This document shows positions 8,325 through 19,050 of a stretch of 64,000 nt of DNA, piece by piece; the stretch's first letter is position 1, and each line of letters opens with the position of its first letter. Where the stretch lies: contig NZ_POXG01000008.1 in the NCBI RefSeq assembly GCF_003044565.1, forward strand, positions 1 to 64,000, read 5' to 3'. The notes beneath the pieces were generated by a model. The model did no database searches. It saw only the letters and a program-made list of their open reading frames with translations, and was not told where the DNA came from. The position numbers and the translations under genes are program-made. The DNA is from Neisseria sicca. GTDB lineage: Bacteria; Pseudomonadota; Gammaproteobacteria; Burkholderiales; Neisseriaceae.

Positions 8325-9071
8325 ATGAAGAGCAGCACGCAGACCATTTTGGAACATACTTCGGTTCCGAAGCATATCGCCGTGATTATGGACGGCAACG
8401 GTCGTTGGGCGAAAAAGCGTTTCCTTCCCCGCGTGATGGGGCATAAACGCGGCTTGGACGCGTTGGAAAATATGGTGAAGCATTGCGCCAAACTGGGCGT
8501 GCAATATCTGACCGTGTTTGCCTTTTCGACTGAAAACTGGCGCCGCCCCGAAGACGAAGTGTCGTTCCTGATGGGGCTGTTTTTGCAGGCTTTGCAAAAG
8601 CAGGTGCGCCGTCTGCACGAAAACAATATGCGCCTGAAGGTGTTGGGCAGCCGCGAACGTTTCAACCGGCAGATTCGGCAAGGTATCGAAGATGCGGAAG
8701 CTTTGACGGCAAACAATACCGGCCTGACCCTGAGCATCGCTGCGGATTACGGCGGCCGCTGGGATATTTTGCAGGCGGCAAACAAACTGATTGCCGAAGG
8801 CGTATCCGAGATTACGGAAGACGCGCTGGCGAAACACTTGATGCTGGGCGATGCGCCTGAGCCGGATTTGTTCATCCGCACCGGCGGCGAAACGCGCATC
8901 AGCAATTTCCTGCTTTGGCAGATGGCATATGCCGAACTTTATTTTACCGATACCCTGTGGCCCGATTTTGACAGCAAAGCCTTGGACGATGCTGTCGCCT
9001 CGTTCCAAAAACGCGAACGACGCTTCGGCCGCACTTCGGAACAGCTGCCGGTAGAGCAGCAAAGGGGTTAA
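8325..9071 (+). CDS. uppS: Undecaprenyl diphosphate synthase
   Basis: 248 aa cis-prenyltransferase making the C55 lipid carrier for peptidoglycan and LOS. The signature HIAVIMDGNGRWAKKR holds the catalytic Asp; TVFAFSTENWRRP and the C-terminal PEPDLFIRTGGETRISNF motif bind substrate. An AAAGG ribosome site lies 6-8 nt before the ATG. The stop is 2 bp before cdsA. Confidence 0.96.
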   Translation: MKSSTQTILEHTSVPKHIAVIMDGNGRWAKKRFLPRVMGHKRGLDALENMVKHCAKLGVQYLTVFAFSTENWRRPEDEVSFLMGLFLQALQKQVRRLHENNMRLKVLGSRERFNRQIRQGIEDAEALTANNTGLTLSIAADYGGRWDILQAANKLIAEGVSEITEDALAKHLMLGDAPEPDLFIRTGGETRISNFLLWQMAYAELYFTDTLWPDFDSKALDDAVASFQKRERRFGRTSEQLPVEQQRG

Positions 9072-9073
9072 AA

Positions 9074-9868
9074 ATGTTGAAACAACGGATTATCACGGCA
9101 CTGTGGATGCTGCCGTTGATGCTCGGCATGCTGTTTTACGCGCCGCAATGGCTGTGGGCGGCATTTTGCGGATTGATTTCTCTGGTTACGCTGTGGGAAT
9201 ACTCTCGCATGAGCGGACTGGAAAAACTGAAAACCAATCATTATCTCGCCGCGACGCTGGTGTTCGGTGTTATCGCTTATGCAGGCGGTTGGATGCTGCC
9301 GGATATCGTCTGGTACGCCGTTTTGGCGTTTTGGCTGGTCGTCATGCCTTTGTGGCTGAAATTCAAATGGAAATTGAACGGCGGCTGGCAGGCTTATACC
9401 GTCGGCTGGCTTTTGGTCATGCCGTTTTGGTTCGCACTCATGTCCCTGCGTCCGCATCCCGATTACGCCTTGTCGCTGCTCGCCGTGATGGGTTTGGTGT
9501 GGGTTGCCGATGTTTGCGCGTATTTCAGCGGCAAAGCGTTCGGCAAACACAAAATCGCACCGACCGTCAGCCCCGGCAAGAGCTGGGAAGGCGCAATCGG
9601 CGGCGCGATTTGCGTGGCAGTGTATATGACTGTGGTGTGGTGGGCTGGTTGGCTCACGTTTGACGCAGGCTGGTTCAATACCGTGTTAATCGGTTTGGTG
9701 TTGACCGTTGTCAGCGTATGCGGCGACCTGTTGGAAAGCTGGCTCAAACGCGCGGCGGGCATCAAAGACAGCAGCAATCTGCTGCCCGGACACGGCGGCG
9801 TGTTTGACCGCGTGGACAGCCTGATTGCCGTTGTCAGCGTCTATGCCGCCTTTGAAAGCTTGTTCTGA
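9074..9868 (+). CDS. cdsA: Phosphatidate cytidylyltransferase
   Basis: 264 aa integral membrane enzyme converting phosphatidic acid and CTP to CDP-diacylglycerol. About seven membrane segments precede the signature region (SPGKSWEGAIGG and KRAAGIKDSSNLLPGHGG), where the catalytic metal-binding Asp residues lie (GVFDRVDS). Starts 2 bp after uppS, so translation is probably coupled. A Correia element follows its stop by 6 bp. Confidence 0.94.
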   Translation: MLKQRIITALWMLPLMLGMLFYAPQWLWAAFCGLISLVTLWEYSRMSGLEKLKTNHYLAATLVFGVIAYAGGWMLPDIVWYAVLAFWLVVMPLWLKFKWKLNGGWQAYTVGWLLVMPFWFALMSLRPHPDYALSLLAVMGLVWVADVCAYFSGKAFGKHKIAPTVSPGKSWEGAIGGAICVAVYMTVVWWAGWLTFDAGWFNTVLIGLVLTVVSVCGDLLESWLKRAAGIKDSSNLLPGHGGVFDRVDSLIAVVSVYAAFESLF

Positions 9869-9874
9869 AGCGGT

Positions 9875-9981
9875 TATAGTGGATTAAATTTAAATCAGGA
9901 CAAGGCAACGAAGCCGCAGACAGTACAGATAGTACGGCAAGGCGAGGCAACGCCGTACTGGTTTAAAGTTAATCCACTATA
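9875..9981. mobile_element. Correia repeat-enclosed element, short form
   Basis: 107 bp bounded by inverted TATAGTGGATTAA termini. It lacks the approximately 50-bp internal segment (ACCGATTCACTTGG to CTCTTTGAGC) present in the long copies. Lies between cdsA and dxr. Confidence 0.88.
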
Positions 9982-10021
9982 AAAATCGTTGGAACACATC
10001 AAACACAATATCGAATAAGCG

Positions 10022-10067
10022 TTTTCAGACGACCTTTCCGACCTCAAACCCAAAGGTCGTCTGAAAT
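10022..10067. terminator. Tail-to-tail uptake-sequence pair
   Basis: TTTTCAGACGACCTTT and AAAGGTCGTCTGAAA face outward around CCGACCTCAAACCC, just ahead of dxr. The stem is weaker for plus-strand termination because the T-run lies on the inner side. Confidence 0.4.
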
Positions 10068-10094
10068 CCGGAAGCAGTACATAAAGAACACACC

Positions 10095-11279
10095 ATGACA
10101 CAACAAGTCCTGACCATATTAGGCAGTACCGGCAGCATAGGCGAAAGCACGCTGGACGTTGTCTCACGCCACCCCGAAAAATTCCGCGTATTCGCGTTGG
10201 CGGGGCATAAGCAGGTTGAGAAACTGGCGGCGCAATGTCGGACGTTCCGTCCCGAATATGCCGTCGTTGCCGATGCGGAACACGCCGTCCGGCTTGAAGC
10301 CATGTTGAAACGCGACGGCACGGCAACGCAGGTTTTATACGGCGCGCAGGCATTGGTTGACGTTGCCTCTGCCGACGAAGTCTGCGGTGTCATGTGCGCC
10401 ATCGTTGGTGCGGCGGGTCTGCCTTCCGCGCTGGCGGCGGCGCAAAAAGGCAAAACCATTTATCTGGCAAACAAAGAGACGCTGGTGGTTTCCGGTGCGT
10501 TGTTTATGGAAACCGCGCGCGCAAACGGCGCGGCAGTGTTGCCCATCGACAGCGAACACAACGCCATTTTCCAAGTTTTGCCGCGCGATTACACAGGTCG
10601 TCTGAACGAACACGGCATCCGCTCGATTATCCTGACTGCTTCCGGCGGCCCGTTTTTGACGACCGATTTAGGCACGTTCGACAGCATTACGCCCGCGCAA
10701 GCGGTCAAACACCCCAATTGGAGCATGGGGCGCAAAATCTCCGTCGATTCCGCTACCATGATGAACAAAGGTTTGGAGCTGATTGAAGCGCATTGGCTGT
10801 TCGACTGCCCGCCTGATAAACTCGAAGTCGTCATCCATCCGCAGTCCGTGATACACAGCATGGTGCGCTACCGCGACGGCTCTGTGTTGGCGCAACTGGG
10901 CAATCCCGATATGCGTACGCCCATCGCTTATTGTTTGGGCTTGCCCGAGCGCATCGATTCGGGTGTCGGCGACCTTGATTTCGACTCATTGTCTGCGCTG
11001 ACTTTCCAAAAGCCTGACTTTGACCGCTTCCCCTGCCTGAAGCTCGCCTATGAAGCCATGAATGCGGGCGGAGCCGCGCCCTGCGTATTGAACGCCGCCA
11101 ACGAAGCCGCCGTCGCCGCCTTTTTAGATGGACAGATTAAGTTTACCGACATTGCCAAAACCGTCGCCCATTGTCTTGCACAAGACTTTTCAGACGACCT
11201 CGGCAATATCGAAAACCTGCTGGCGCAAGACGCTGTTACCCGCAGACAGGCGCAGGAGTTTATCGCCGCATTGGGATAA
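10095..11279 (+). CDS. dxr: 1-deoxy-D-xylulose 5-phosphate reductoisomerase
   Basis: 394 aa NADPH-dependent enzyme of the MEP isoprenoid pathway, supplying precursors for UppS upstream. NADP-binding [13 protein letters not shown] at the N-terminus, metal and substrate residues in DSEHNAIFQ and in [19 protein letters not shown], and the C-terminal helical domain are complete. A Correia element separates it from rseP. Confidence 0.96.
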   Translation: MTQQVLTILGSTGSIGESTLDVVSRHPEKFRVFALAGHKQVEKLAAQCRTFRPEYAVVADAEHAVRLEAMLKRDGTATQVLYGAQALVDVASADEVCGVMCAIVGAAGLPSALAAAQKGKTIYLANKETLVVSGALFMETARANGAAVLPIDSEHNAIFQVLPRDYTGRLNEHGIRSIILTASGGPFLTTDLGTFDSITPAQAVKHPNWSMGRKISVDSATMMNKGLELIEAHWLFDCPPDKLEVVIHPQSVIHSMVRYRDGSVLAQLGNPDMRTPIAYCLGLPERIDSGVGDLDFDSLSALTFQKPDFDRFPCLKLAYEAMNAGGAAPCVLNAANEAAVAAFLDGQIKFTDIAKTVAHCLAQDFSDDLGNIENLLAQDAVTRRQAQEFIAALG

Positions 11280-11294
11280 ACCGTGCCGCAACGA

Positions 11295-11450
11295 TATAGT
11301 GGATTAACAAAAATCAGGACAAGGCGACGAAGCCGCAGACAGTACAGATAGTACGGAACCGATTCACTTGGTGCTTCAGCACCTTAGAGAATCGTTCTCT
11401 TTGAGCTAAGGCGAGGCAACGCCGTACTGGTTTAAAGTTAATCCACTATA
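11295..11450. mobile_element. Correia repeat-enclosed element, full length
   Basis: 156 bp with TATAGTGGATTAACAAAAAT and AAGTTAATCCACTATA termini and the complete core. It occupies much of the 365-bp dxr-rseP gap. Correia termini can carry outward promoters or RNase III sites, so it may affect rseP-bamA expression. Confidence 0.92.
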
Positions 11451-11644
11451 AAAAATGACAGGTCGTCTGAAAACCCGCCCACCCGTCATGTGTGGCGGAC
11501 AAAACGGCAGACTGACTTTATAATCGGCAAAATAACGCCAATAATATTTTCTACACATTGCGAATGCTTTTCAGACGACCCCTGTCTTGATACGTCGTCT
11601 GAAACATCGACAACGTCAACCCATACCCAACCAGAGAGATTCTT

Positions 11645-12985
11645 TTGCAAACCCTTCTAGCTTTTATTTTCGCTATCCTGATTTTGGTCAGTCTGCACGA
11701 GTTCGGACACTACATCGTCGCCAGATTGTGCGGCGTCAAAGTCGTACGCTTTTCCGTCGGCTTCGGCAAACCGTTTTTCAGCAGAAAGCGCGGCGATACC
11801 GAATGGTGTTTGGCACCCATCCCCTTGGGCGGCTATGTCAAAATGGTCGATACGCGCGAGGGGGAAGTGGCGCAGGCAGACCTGCCTTACGCCTTCGACA
11901 AACAGCATCCCGCCAAACGCATCGCCATCGTCGCCGCAGGTCCGCTGACCAATCTCGCGCTGGCGGTTCTACTTTACGGCTTGAGTTTTTCCTTCGGCGT
12001 TACCGAAATCCGCCCGTATATCGGCATGGTCAAGCAAAATACCATTGCCTCAAAAGCAGGTTTTCAGCCCGGAGACAAAATTATTTCGGTTAACGGCGTT
12101 AACGTCGGCGAGTGGGAAAAAGCCCAGCAAGAAATCGTGTTGAACATCGAGTCAGGCAAGGTAAATGTTGCCGTTCAGACGACCTCGGGACAAGAAACCA
12201 TGCGGATTATCGATGCCGCAGGCACGCCTGAAGCAGGTAAAATTGCGAAAAACCAAGGCTATATCGGGTTGTCGCCTTTTAAAATCACCACCCGTGTCGG
12301 CAAAATGGAAGAAAACAGCCCGGCTGAAAAAGCCGGTTTGAAAAAAGGCGACAAGCTGATCAGTGCCGACGGACAAGACATCGAGTCTTGGCAGCAATGG
12401 GAAGAAATCGTACGCCAAAGCCCGGGTAAGAAAATCGCATTGAGCTACGAGCGCGACGGTAAAACTTTTCAGACGACCATCCGTCCCGACAGCATCCAAC
12501 AACCCGACAGAACGCTGGTCGGCAGGGTAGGCTTCGGTCCTCAGGGCGACGAAGCGTGGGCAAAAGAAATCAAGCGCGAATATAAGCCGTCTGTCGCAGA
12601 AGCATTTGCGATGGGCTGGGACAAAACCGTCAACAACGCTTGGATGACGGTAAAATTCTTCGGAAAACTGATTACAGGCAATGCCTCCCTGAACCATATT
12701 TCAGGCCCGCTGACCATTGCCGACGTCGCCGGAAAAACGGCACAGCTGGGATTTCAAAGCTATTTGGAATTTCTCGCATTGGTCAGCATTAGTTTAGGCG
12801 TGTTGAACTTGTTGCCCATCCCCGTGTTGGACGGCGGGCATTTGGTGTTCTACACTGCCGAATGGATACGCGGAAAGCCCTTGAGCGAGCGCATACAGGC
12901 AATCGGCCTACGCCTCGGACTGGCTGCCATGCTGTTAATGATGGCACTGGCTTTCTTTAATGACATCAACCGTTTGTTTGGATAA
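11645..12985 (+). CDS. rseP: Site-2 zinc metalloprotease RseP
   Basis: 446 aa intramembrane protease. [11 protein letters not shown] near the N-terminus is the HExxH zinc site and [16 protein letters not shown] near the C-terminus supplies the third ligand. Two PDZ domains lie between (about residues 115-190 and 210-290), and four membrane segments are visible. The start is TTG, preceded by AGAGAG; no better ATG exists. Two uptake sequences lie within the coding region (near 12175 and 12470). Overlaps nothing but sits 4 bp before bamA, a conserved neisserial order. Confidence 0.93.
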   Translation: MQTLLAFIFAILILVSLHEFGHYIVARLCGVKVVRFSVGFGKPFFSRKRGDTEWCLAPIPLGGYVKMVDTREGEVAQADLPYAFDKQHPAKRIAIVAAGPLTNLALAVLLYGLSFSFGVTEIRPYIGMVKQNTIASKAGFQPGDKIISVNGVNVGEWEKAQQEIVLNIESGKVNVAVQTTSGQETMRIIDAAGTPEAGKIAKNQGYIGLSPFKITTRVGKMEENSPAEKAGLKKGDKLISADGQDIESWQQWEEIVRQSPGKKIALSYERDGKTFQTTIRPDSIQQPDRTLVGRVGFGPQGDEAWAKEIKREYKPSVAEAFAMGWDKTVNNAWMTVKFFGKLITGNASLNHISGPLTIADVAGKTAQLGFQSYLEFLALVSISLGVLNLLPIPVLDGGHLVFYTAEWIRGKPLSERIQAIGLRLGLAAMLLMMALAFFNDINRLFG

Positions 12986-12989
12986 TTTT

Positions 12990-15422
12990 ATGAAATTGAA
13001 ACAGATTGCTTCTGCTTTGATGGTATTGGGCATGTCGCCTTTGGCATTTGCCGACTTCACCATTCAAGACATCCGCGTCGAAGGTTTGCAGCGCACCGAA
13101 CCGAGTACGGTCTTCAACTACCTGCCCGTCAAAGTCGGCGACCAATTCAGCGACGCACGCAGCGAAGAAATCATCAAAACTCTGTATGCGACCGGTTTTT
13201 TTGACGATGTCCGCGTAGAGACCATGGGCAATCAAGTCTTGCTGACCGTTATCGAACGCCCGACCATCAGCACGCTGAACATCACCGGCGCGAAAATGCT
13301 GCAAAACGATGTGATCAAGAAAAACCTTGAATCCTTCGGTTTGGCGCAATCCCAATACTTCAATCCTGCCACGCTGAGCCAGTCTGTCGCCAGCCTGAAG
13401 GAAGAATACAAAAGCCGCGGCAAACAATCGGTTCAAATCACGCCGACCGTAACCAAACTCGCACGTAACCGTGTTTCTATCGACATCGCCATCGATGAGG
13501 GTAAAACCACCAAGATTACCGAAATCGAATTTGAAGGCAACAAAGTCTATTCCGACCGCAAGCTCATGAAGCAAATGTCTTTGAGCGAAGGCGGTATGTG
13601 GACTTGGCTGACCAAAAGCAACCAGTTTAACGAGCAAAAATTCTCGCAAGACATGGAGCGCATCAGCGAGTTCTACCAAAACAACGGCTACTTCAATTTC
13701 CGCATTCTGGATACCGACATCCAGACCAACGAAGACAAAACCAAGCAAACCATCAAAGTTACGGTTGACGAGGGCGAACGCTTCCGCTGGGGCGATGTGC
13801 GCATAGAAGGCGACACCCGCGAAGTGCCGAAAGAAGAGCTGCAAAAACTGCTGACCATGAAAAAGGGCAAATGGTACGAACGCGCCCAAATGGTCAAATC
13901 GCTTGAATCCATCCAAAACCGCATGGGTACGGCAGGCTACGCGTTCAGCGAAGTCAACGTCCAGCCTGTTCCCAATGCTGAGACCCAAACTGTCGATTTC
14001 GTCCTGAACGTCGAACCCGGCCGCAAAATCTATGTGAACGAAATCAACATCACCGGCAACAACAAAACCCGTGACGAAGTCGTGCGCCGCGAATTGCGTC
14101 AAATGGAATCCGCGCCTTACGACACTTCCAAGCTGCAACGTTCCAAAGAGCGCGTCGAGTTGCTGGGCTACTTTGACAACGTACAATTCGATGCCGTACC
14201 GGTTGCCAATACGCCCGACCAAGTCGATTTGAACATGAGCGTGAACGAGCGTTCTACCGGTTCGCTGGATATGAGCGCGGGCTGGGTTCAGGATACCGGC
14301 TTGGTTATGTCTGTGGGCGTTTCCCAAGACAACCTGTTCGGTACGGGTAAATCCGTTTCCCTGCGTGCTTCACGAAGCAAAACCACGCTGAACGGCTCGC
14401 TGTCGTTTACCGATCCGTATTTCACACCCGACGGCGTGAGCCTCGGTTACGATATTTACGGCAAGTCTTACGACCCGCGTAAAGCCTCTTCCAGCGCGAA
14501 ACAATATAAAACCACCACCGCAGGCGGCGGCGTGCGCATGGGCATCCCCGTTACCGAATACGACCGCGTCAATTTAGGTCTGGCGGCGGAACACCTGACC
14601 GTGAATACCTACAATGGCGCGCCTAAGCGCTATGCTGAATTTGTAGCGGAACATGGTAAGTGTGCCAATGGTCTCAATCCGAAGGGAACAGAATGTGCTG
14701 AGGGGCTGGGCAGCTTCAAAGGCTGGCTGTACAAAGGTACGATCGGTTGGGGACGCAATAAAACCGACAGCGCCTTGTGGCCGACCCGCGGTTACATGAC
14801 CGGCATCAACGGCGAAATCGCCCTGCCGGGCAGTGACCTGCAATACTACACACTGACCCACAACCAAACTTGGTTCTTCCCGCTGACCAAAGACTTCACG
14901 CTTATGCTCGGCGGCGAAGTCGGTGTCGGCAACGGCTACGGCAAAACCAAAACCATGCCGTTCTTTGAAAACTTCTACGGCGGCGGCTTAGGTTCTGTAC
15001 GCGGTTATGAGACTGGCACGCTGGGTCCGAAAGTTTATGACGAATACGGCGAGAAAATCAGCTACGGCGGCAACAAAAAAGCCAACGTTTCTGCCGAGTT
15101 GCTGTTCCCGATGCCGGGCATCAAAGATTCCCGCTCTGTCCGTCTGAGCCTGTTCGCCGACGCGGGCAGCGTATGGGATGGCAAAACGTATAACAACGAC
15201 AGTAGCAATCCTACTGAGATTGGCAAGAAGCCTCAAAACCCATACGGCTTAGGCACGACCCACAAATCGACCTTCAAGGAAGAGTTGCGCTACTCCGCCG
15301 GTGCGGCAGTAACCTGGCTCTCGCCGCTGGGTCCGATGAAGTTCAGCTACGCCTACCCGCTGAAGAAAAAAGACAGCGACGAAATCCAACGCTTCCAGTT
15401 CCAATTGGGTACAACATTCTGA
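12990..15422 (+). CDS. bamA: Outer-membrane protein assembly factor BamA
   Basis: 810 aa from ATG at 12990 (MKLKQIASALMVLG), which follows rseP closely; an in-frame ATG at 12960 would overlap rseP and spoil the signal peptide. Signal peptide cleaved after AFA, then five POTRA repeats to about residue 420 and an Omp85 barrel with the SVRGYE motif of loop 6, ending in the expected C-terminal Phe (LGTTF). It folds outer-membrane barrels, including LptD, Slam and the porin encoded in this window. Confidence 0.96.
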   Translation: MKLKQIASALMVLGMSPLAFADFTIQDIRVEGLQRTEPSTVFNYLPVKVGDQFSDARSEEIIKTLYATGFFDDVRVETMGNQVLLTVIERPTISTLNITGAKMLQNDVIKKNLESFGLAQSQYFNPATLSQSVASLKEEYKSRGKQSVQITPTVTKLARNRVSIDIAIDEGKTTKITEIEFEGNKVYSDRKLMKQMSLSEGGMWTWLTKSNQFNEQKFSQDMERISEFYQNNGYFNFRILDTDIQTNEDKTKQTIKVTVDEGERFRWGDVRIEGDTREVPKEELQKLLTMKKGKWYERAQMVKSLESIQNRMGTAGYAFSEVNVQPVPNAETQTVDFVLNVEPGRKIYVNEINITGNNKTRDEVVRRELRQMESAPYDTSKLQRSKERVELLGYFDNVQFDAVPVANTPDQVDLNMSVNERSTGSLDMSAGWVQDTGLVMSVGVSQDNLFGTGKSVSLRASRSKTTLNGSLSFTDPYFTPDGVSLGYDIYGKSYDPRKASSSAKQYKTTTAGGGVRMGIPVTEYDRVNLGLAAEHLTVNTYNGAPKRYAEFVAEHGKCANGLNPKGTECAEGLGSFKGWLYKGTIGWGRNKTDSALWPTRGYMTGINGEIALPGSDLQYYTLTHNQTWFFPLTKDFTLMLGGEVGVGNGYGKTKTMPFFENFYGGGLGSVRGYETGTLGPKVYDEYGEKISYGGNKKANVSAELLFPMPGIKDSRSVRLSLFADAGSVWDGKTYNNDSSNPTEIGKKPQNPYGLGTTHKSTFKEELRYSAGAAVTWLSPLGPMKFSYAYPLKKKDSDEIQRFQFQLGTTF

Positions 15423-15433
15423 CGTAGACAGAA

Positions 15434-15486
15434 AAAGGTCGTCTGAAAACTGAAATACCGATGGGTAAAACGTTTTCAGACGACCT
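15434..15486. terminator. Uptake-sequence pair after bamA
   Basis: AAAAAGGTCGTCTGAAAACTG and GTTTTCAGACGACCT are spaced by about 20 bp. It may attenuate transcription between bamA and skp. Confidence 0.6.
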
Positions 15487-15575
15487 GAAGGAAAAGGGGC
15501 AGGGCGTTCTGCCTCTTTTTAAAAAACAAACCGTCATCCCGCTGATGGGCGGGATACAAAATCAAGGAAATCCAG

Positions 15576-16088
15576 ATGAACATCATTGCCAACGCCTTCC
15601 GCCTCGGCGGCGCGGCTTTATTGGGCTTCGGGTTGATGAACCAAGCTGTGGCGGCGGAAGCCGTGCAGAAAATCGGCTTTATCAATACCGAGCGCGTTTA
15701 TCTTGAGTCCAAGCAGGCGCAACGCATTCAGACGACCTTGGAAAAAGAATTCCGCAGCCGTCAGGACGCTTTGCAGAAATTGCAGCAAGAAGGTGAAAAG
15801 CTCGAAAAATCCCTGTCCGAAGGCAAATTGCAGGGCAAAGAGCGTGAAGCTGCGGCAAAACGCTGGGGCGAGCTGGTTCAGCAGTTCCGCAAGAAACAGG
15901 CGGAGCTGGCAGAAGACTACAACCTGCGCCGCAACGAAGAATTTGCCGCCCTCCAGCAAAACGCCAACCGCATCATCGTCGATCTTGCCAAACGCGAAGG
16001 CTACGATGTGATTTTGCAAGACGTGATTTACGTCAATGCGCGTTACGACATTACCGACAGCGTGATTAAAGCCCTGAATACACGTTAA
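15576..16088 (+). CDS. skp: Periplasmic chaperone Skp (OmpH family)
   Basis: 170 aa with a signal peptide ending near VAA. The mature protein opens with [19 protein letters not shown] and continues as a long charged coiled coil (about residues 50-130), typical of the Skp tentacles. It holds unfolded outer-membrane proteins for BamA, encoded just upstream. Confidence 0.9.
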   Translation: MNIIANAFRLGGAALLGFGLMNQAVAAEAVQKIGFINTERVYLESKQAQRIQTTLEKEFRSRQDALQKLQQEGEKLEKSLSEGKLQGKEREAAAKRWGELVQQFRKKQAELAEDYNLRRNEEFAALQQNANRIIVDLAKREGYDVILQDVIYVNARYDITDSVIKALNTR

Positions 16089-16282
16089 TCGGAAGGCTGA
16101 ACGAGATACACAAACCTGTTTTCAGACGACCTCTTTCAAGCGAAGGGTCGTCTGAAAATCCAATAAACGATATAATTACCTGTCTTATCACTCCTGCCGG
16201 CATACGTTTTAGGCAAACCGTTCTGTCCGACTGCTCCCGCCGTCCCTTTCAGACGACCTCATCTCAAAGCTGACGAAACATC

Positions 16283-17326
16283 ATGACTTCAAAAACCTAC
16301 ACCCTGTCCCAAATCACAGCGCAGCTTGGCGGCGAATGGCGCGGCGAGGACATTTCCGTCGCCGCCGTGCGCCCGCTCGCAGACGCGCAGGCGGAACACA
16401 TCAGCTTCCTCGCCAATCCGAAATACAAAGCCGAAGTCCACGACAGCAGCGCGGGTGCGGTCATCGTTTCTGCCAAAGCAGTGGACGAATTTGAAGGGCG
16501 CAACCTGATTGTCGCCGACGACCCTTATCTCTATTTCGCCAAAGTCGCCCGCCTGTTTTCACCCATCGTCAAAGCGAGCGGCGGCATCCATCCGACCGCC
16601 GTCATCGAAGAGGGCGCGACCGTTCCCGCCAGCTGCGAAATCGGTGCAAACGCCTATATCGGCGCGAATACCGTACTCGGCGAAGGCTGCCGCATCTTGG
16701 CAAATGCCGTTGTCCAACACGATTGCAAACTGGGCGACGAAGTCGTCCTGCATCCCAACGCCGTCGTTTATTACGGCTGCACACTGGGCAACCGCGTCGA
16801 AATCCACAGCGGCGCAGTCATCGGCGCGGACGGTTTCGGACTCGCCTTCGCCGGCGATTCATGGTTTAAAATCCCGCAAACCGGCGCGGTAACGCTGGCC
16901 GACGACGTGGAAATCGGCTCGAACACCAACATCGACCGCGGCGCGATGAGCGACACCACCGTCGGCAACGGCACCAAAATCGACAACCAAGTCCAAATCG
17001 GACACAACTGCAAAATCGGTTCGCACACCGTCATTGCCGCCAAAACCGGCATTTCCGGCAGCGTTACCATCGGCAGCTACTGCATCATCGGCGGCGGCGT
17101 CGGTACGGTCGGACACATCGAAATCGCCGACAAAACCACCATCGGCGGCGGCACGTCCGTCACCCACAGCATTACCGAAAGCGGCAAACACCTCGCCGGC
17201 ATCTTCCCGATGTCCACCCATAAAGAATGGGCGCGCAACGCCGTTTACATCCATCGCCTGAGCGAAATGAACAAACGCCTCAAAACATTGGAAAACCGTC
17301 TGAGCGACAGCGAAAAAGACGAATAA
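16283..17326 (+). CDS. lpxD: UDP-3-O-acyl-glucosamine N-acyltransferase
   Basis: 347 aa trimeric left-handed beta-helix enzyme adding the second acyl chain in lipid A synthesis. The N-terminal uridine-binding domain (to about residue 100) is followed by many hexapeptide repeats (for example IGANTVLGEG, IEIADKTTIGGG). HNCKIGSHTVIAAKTGISGS carries the catalytic His region. The C-terminal helix is present. Confidence 0.95.
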   Translation: MTSKTYTLSQITAQLGGEWRGEDISVAAVRPLADAQAEHISFLANPKYKAEVHDSSAGAVIVSAKAVDEFEGRNLIVADDPYLYFAKVARLFSPIVKASGGIHPTAVIEEGATVPASCEIGANAYIGANTVLGEGCRILANAVVQHDCKLGDEVVLHPNAVVYYGCTLGNRVEIHSGAVIGADGFGLAFAGDSWFKIPQTGAVTLADDVEIGSNTNIDRGAMSDTTVGNGTKIDNQVQIGHNCKIGSHTVIAAKTGISGSVTIGSYCIIGGGVGTVGHIEIADKTTIGGGTSVTHSITESGKHLAGIFPMSTHKEWARNAVYIHRLSEMNKRLKTLENRLSDSEKDE

Positions 17327-17452
17327 TCCCACAATCGGTTTGCATGGCGGATGCGCTTTAGGATCAAACAAAGCGAGAAAGCCCAACGTTTTAAAGCCCG
17401 CCCGCGATGAAACCGCCCAGCCAACCCCGAAATACCAAGGAATACGACGAAC

Positions 17453-17902
17453 ATGGACGTACAACTCCCCATCGAAGCCAAAGACATCCAAAAACTCATT
17501 CCCCACCGCTACCCGTTTTTGCAACTCGACCGCATCACCGCATTCGAGTCCATGAAAACCCTGACCGCGATTAAAAACGTCACCATGAACGAGCCGCAGT
17601 TCCAAGGCCATTTCCCCGACCTGCCCGTCATGCCCGGCGTACTCATCATTGAAGCCATGGCGCAAGCCTGCGGCACACTCGCCATCCTCAGCGAAGGCGG
17701 CCGCAAAGAAAACGAATTCTTCTTCTTCGCCGGCATAGACGAAGCCCGCTTCAAACGCCAAGTCATCCCCGGCGACCAACTCGTTTTTGAAGTCGAGCTG
17801 CTGACCAACAAACGCGGCATCGGCAAATTCAGTGCCGTCGCCAAAGTGGACGGGCAAGTCGCCGTCGAAGCCATCATCATGTGTGCCAAACGCGTGGTTT
17901 GA
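17453..17902 (+). CDS. fabZ: 3-hydroxyacyl-[ACP] dehydratase FabZ
   Basis: 149 aa hot-dog fold enzyme of type II fatty-acid synthesis, competing with LpxA/LpxD for 3-hydroxyacyl-ACP. The catalytic His is in [12 protein letters not shown] and the Glu in IIEAMAQA. Full length. Lies between lpxD and lpxA, the usual lipid A gene order. Confidence 0.95.
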   Translation: MDVQLPIEAKDIQKLIPHRYPFLQLDRITAFESMKTLTAIKNVTMNEPQFQGHFPDLPVMPGVLIIEAMAQACGTLAILSEGGRKENEFFFFAGIDEARFKRQVIPGDQLVFEVELLTNKRGIGKFSAVAKVDGQVAVEAIIMCAKRVV

Positions 17903-17913
17903 GTGTTCAGAAA

Positions 17914-17941
17914 AAGGTCGTCTGAAAGTTTCAGACGACCT
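17914..17941. terminator. Compact uptake-sequence palindrome between fabZ and lpxA
   Basis: AAGGTCGTCTGAAAG and TTTCAGACGACCT are almost spacerless, 12 bp after fabZ. There is no T-run, so partial attenuation is more likely than full termination. Confidence 0.5.
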
Positions 17942-17987
17942 GTTGCCGTCGCGCATCTTCGCGGCAACACGACAGGAAAGGAAAAAC

Positions 17988-18764
17988 ATGACCCTCATCC
18001 ACCCGACCGCCGTCATTGACCCCAAAGCCGAACTCGACTCCAGCGTCAAAGTCGGCGCGTACACCGTTATCGGTCCCAACGTCCAAATCGGCGCGAACAC
18101 CGAAATCGGCCCGCATACCGTCATCAACGGTCACACCACCATCGGCGAAAACAACCGCATTTTCCAATTTGCCAGCCTGGGCGAAATCCCGCAGGACAAA
18201 AAATACCGCGACGAGCCGACCAAGCTGATTATCGGCAACGGCAACACCATCCGCGAATTCACCACCTTCAACCTCGGTACGGTAACCGGCATCGGCGAAA
18301 CCCGCATCGGCGACGACAACTGGATTATGGCGTACTGCCACCTCGCACACGACTGCGTCATCGGCAACCACACCATCTTCGCCAACAACGCCTCGCTCGC
18401 CGGACACGTTACCATCGGCGACTACGTCGTCTTGGGCGGCTACACGCTGGTGTTCCAGTTCTGCCAAATCGGCGACTACGCCATGACCGCCTTCGCCGCA
18501 GGCGTACACAAAGACGTACCGCCGTACTTCATGGCGGCAGGCTACCGCGCCGAACCCGCAGGCATCAACAGCGAAGGCATGCGCCGCAACGGCTTCACCG
18601 CCGAGCAAATCTCCGCCGTCAAAGATGTGTATAAAACCATCTACCACCGCGGCATCCCGTTTGAAGAAGCCAAAGCCGACATCCTCCGCCGCGCCGAAAC
18701 GCAGGCAGAGCTGGCAGTGTTTAAAGACTTCTTCGCCCAATCCACGCGCGGGATTATCCGCTGA
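17988..18764 (+). CDS. lpxA: UDP-GlcNAc O-acyltransferase LpxA
   Basis: 258 aa from ATG at 17988 ([16 protein letters not shown]), preceded by GGAAAGG; the longer upstream frame reads antisense to an uptake sequence and is not used. Hexapeptide repeats form the beta-helix; the catalytic His is in the [14 protein letters not shown] region and the C-terminal helices follow. First step of lipid A synthesis. lpxB does not follow here. Confidence 0.95.
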   Translation: MTLIHPTAVIDPKAELDSSVKVGAYTVIGPNVQIGANTEIGPHTVINGHTTIGENNRIFQFASLGEIPQDKKYRDEPTKLIIGNGNTIREFTTFNLGTVTGIGETRIGDDNWIMAYCHLAHDCVIGNHTIFANNASLAGHVTIGDYVVLGGYTLVFQFCQIGDYAMTAFAAGVHKDVPPYFMAAGYRAEPAGINSEGMRRNGFTAEQISAVKDVYKTIYHRGIPFEEAKADILRRAETQAELAVFKDFFAQSTRGIIR

Positions 18765-18906
18765 AGACGGAATCTGCCTGAAGGTCGTCTGAAAAGTTTG
18801 CAGGTTTGCCGTTTCAGACGACGTTGTTTTCGTAACATTTGCCTTGTCCTTTCCACGTTTGGCGTGGGAAGGGCGGTGTTGCCAAATTCTGTCTTTCATC
18901 TAATCG

Positions 18907-18952
18907 AAAAGGTCGTCTGAAAACTGGGAAACCAAGTTTCAGACGACCTTTT
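18907..18952. terminator. Inverted uptake-sequence terminator after lpxA
   Basis: AAAAGGTCGTCTGAAAACT pairs with AGTTTCAGACGACCTTTT. A second, less perfect pair (18781-18822, with ACGACG in place of ACGACC) lies upstream. Together they close the envelope cluster. Confidence 0.7.
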
Positions 18953-19050
18953 GATTTGTTGGCACGATGTTGATCATGCGTATTTTAGGAACAGATGATT
19001 TTGGGCGCGGCATCTTTTGAATGAACCAAATGCCTGCCGTTTCACTGGTT

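Noticed and set aside
16859..18127. 422-codon minus-strand frame across lpxD-fabZ-lpxA
   Set aside because: Long antisense frame caused by GC-rich codon bias of the hexapeptide-repeat genes; no independent motif.
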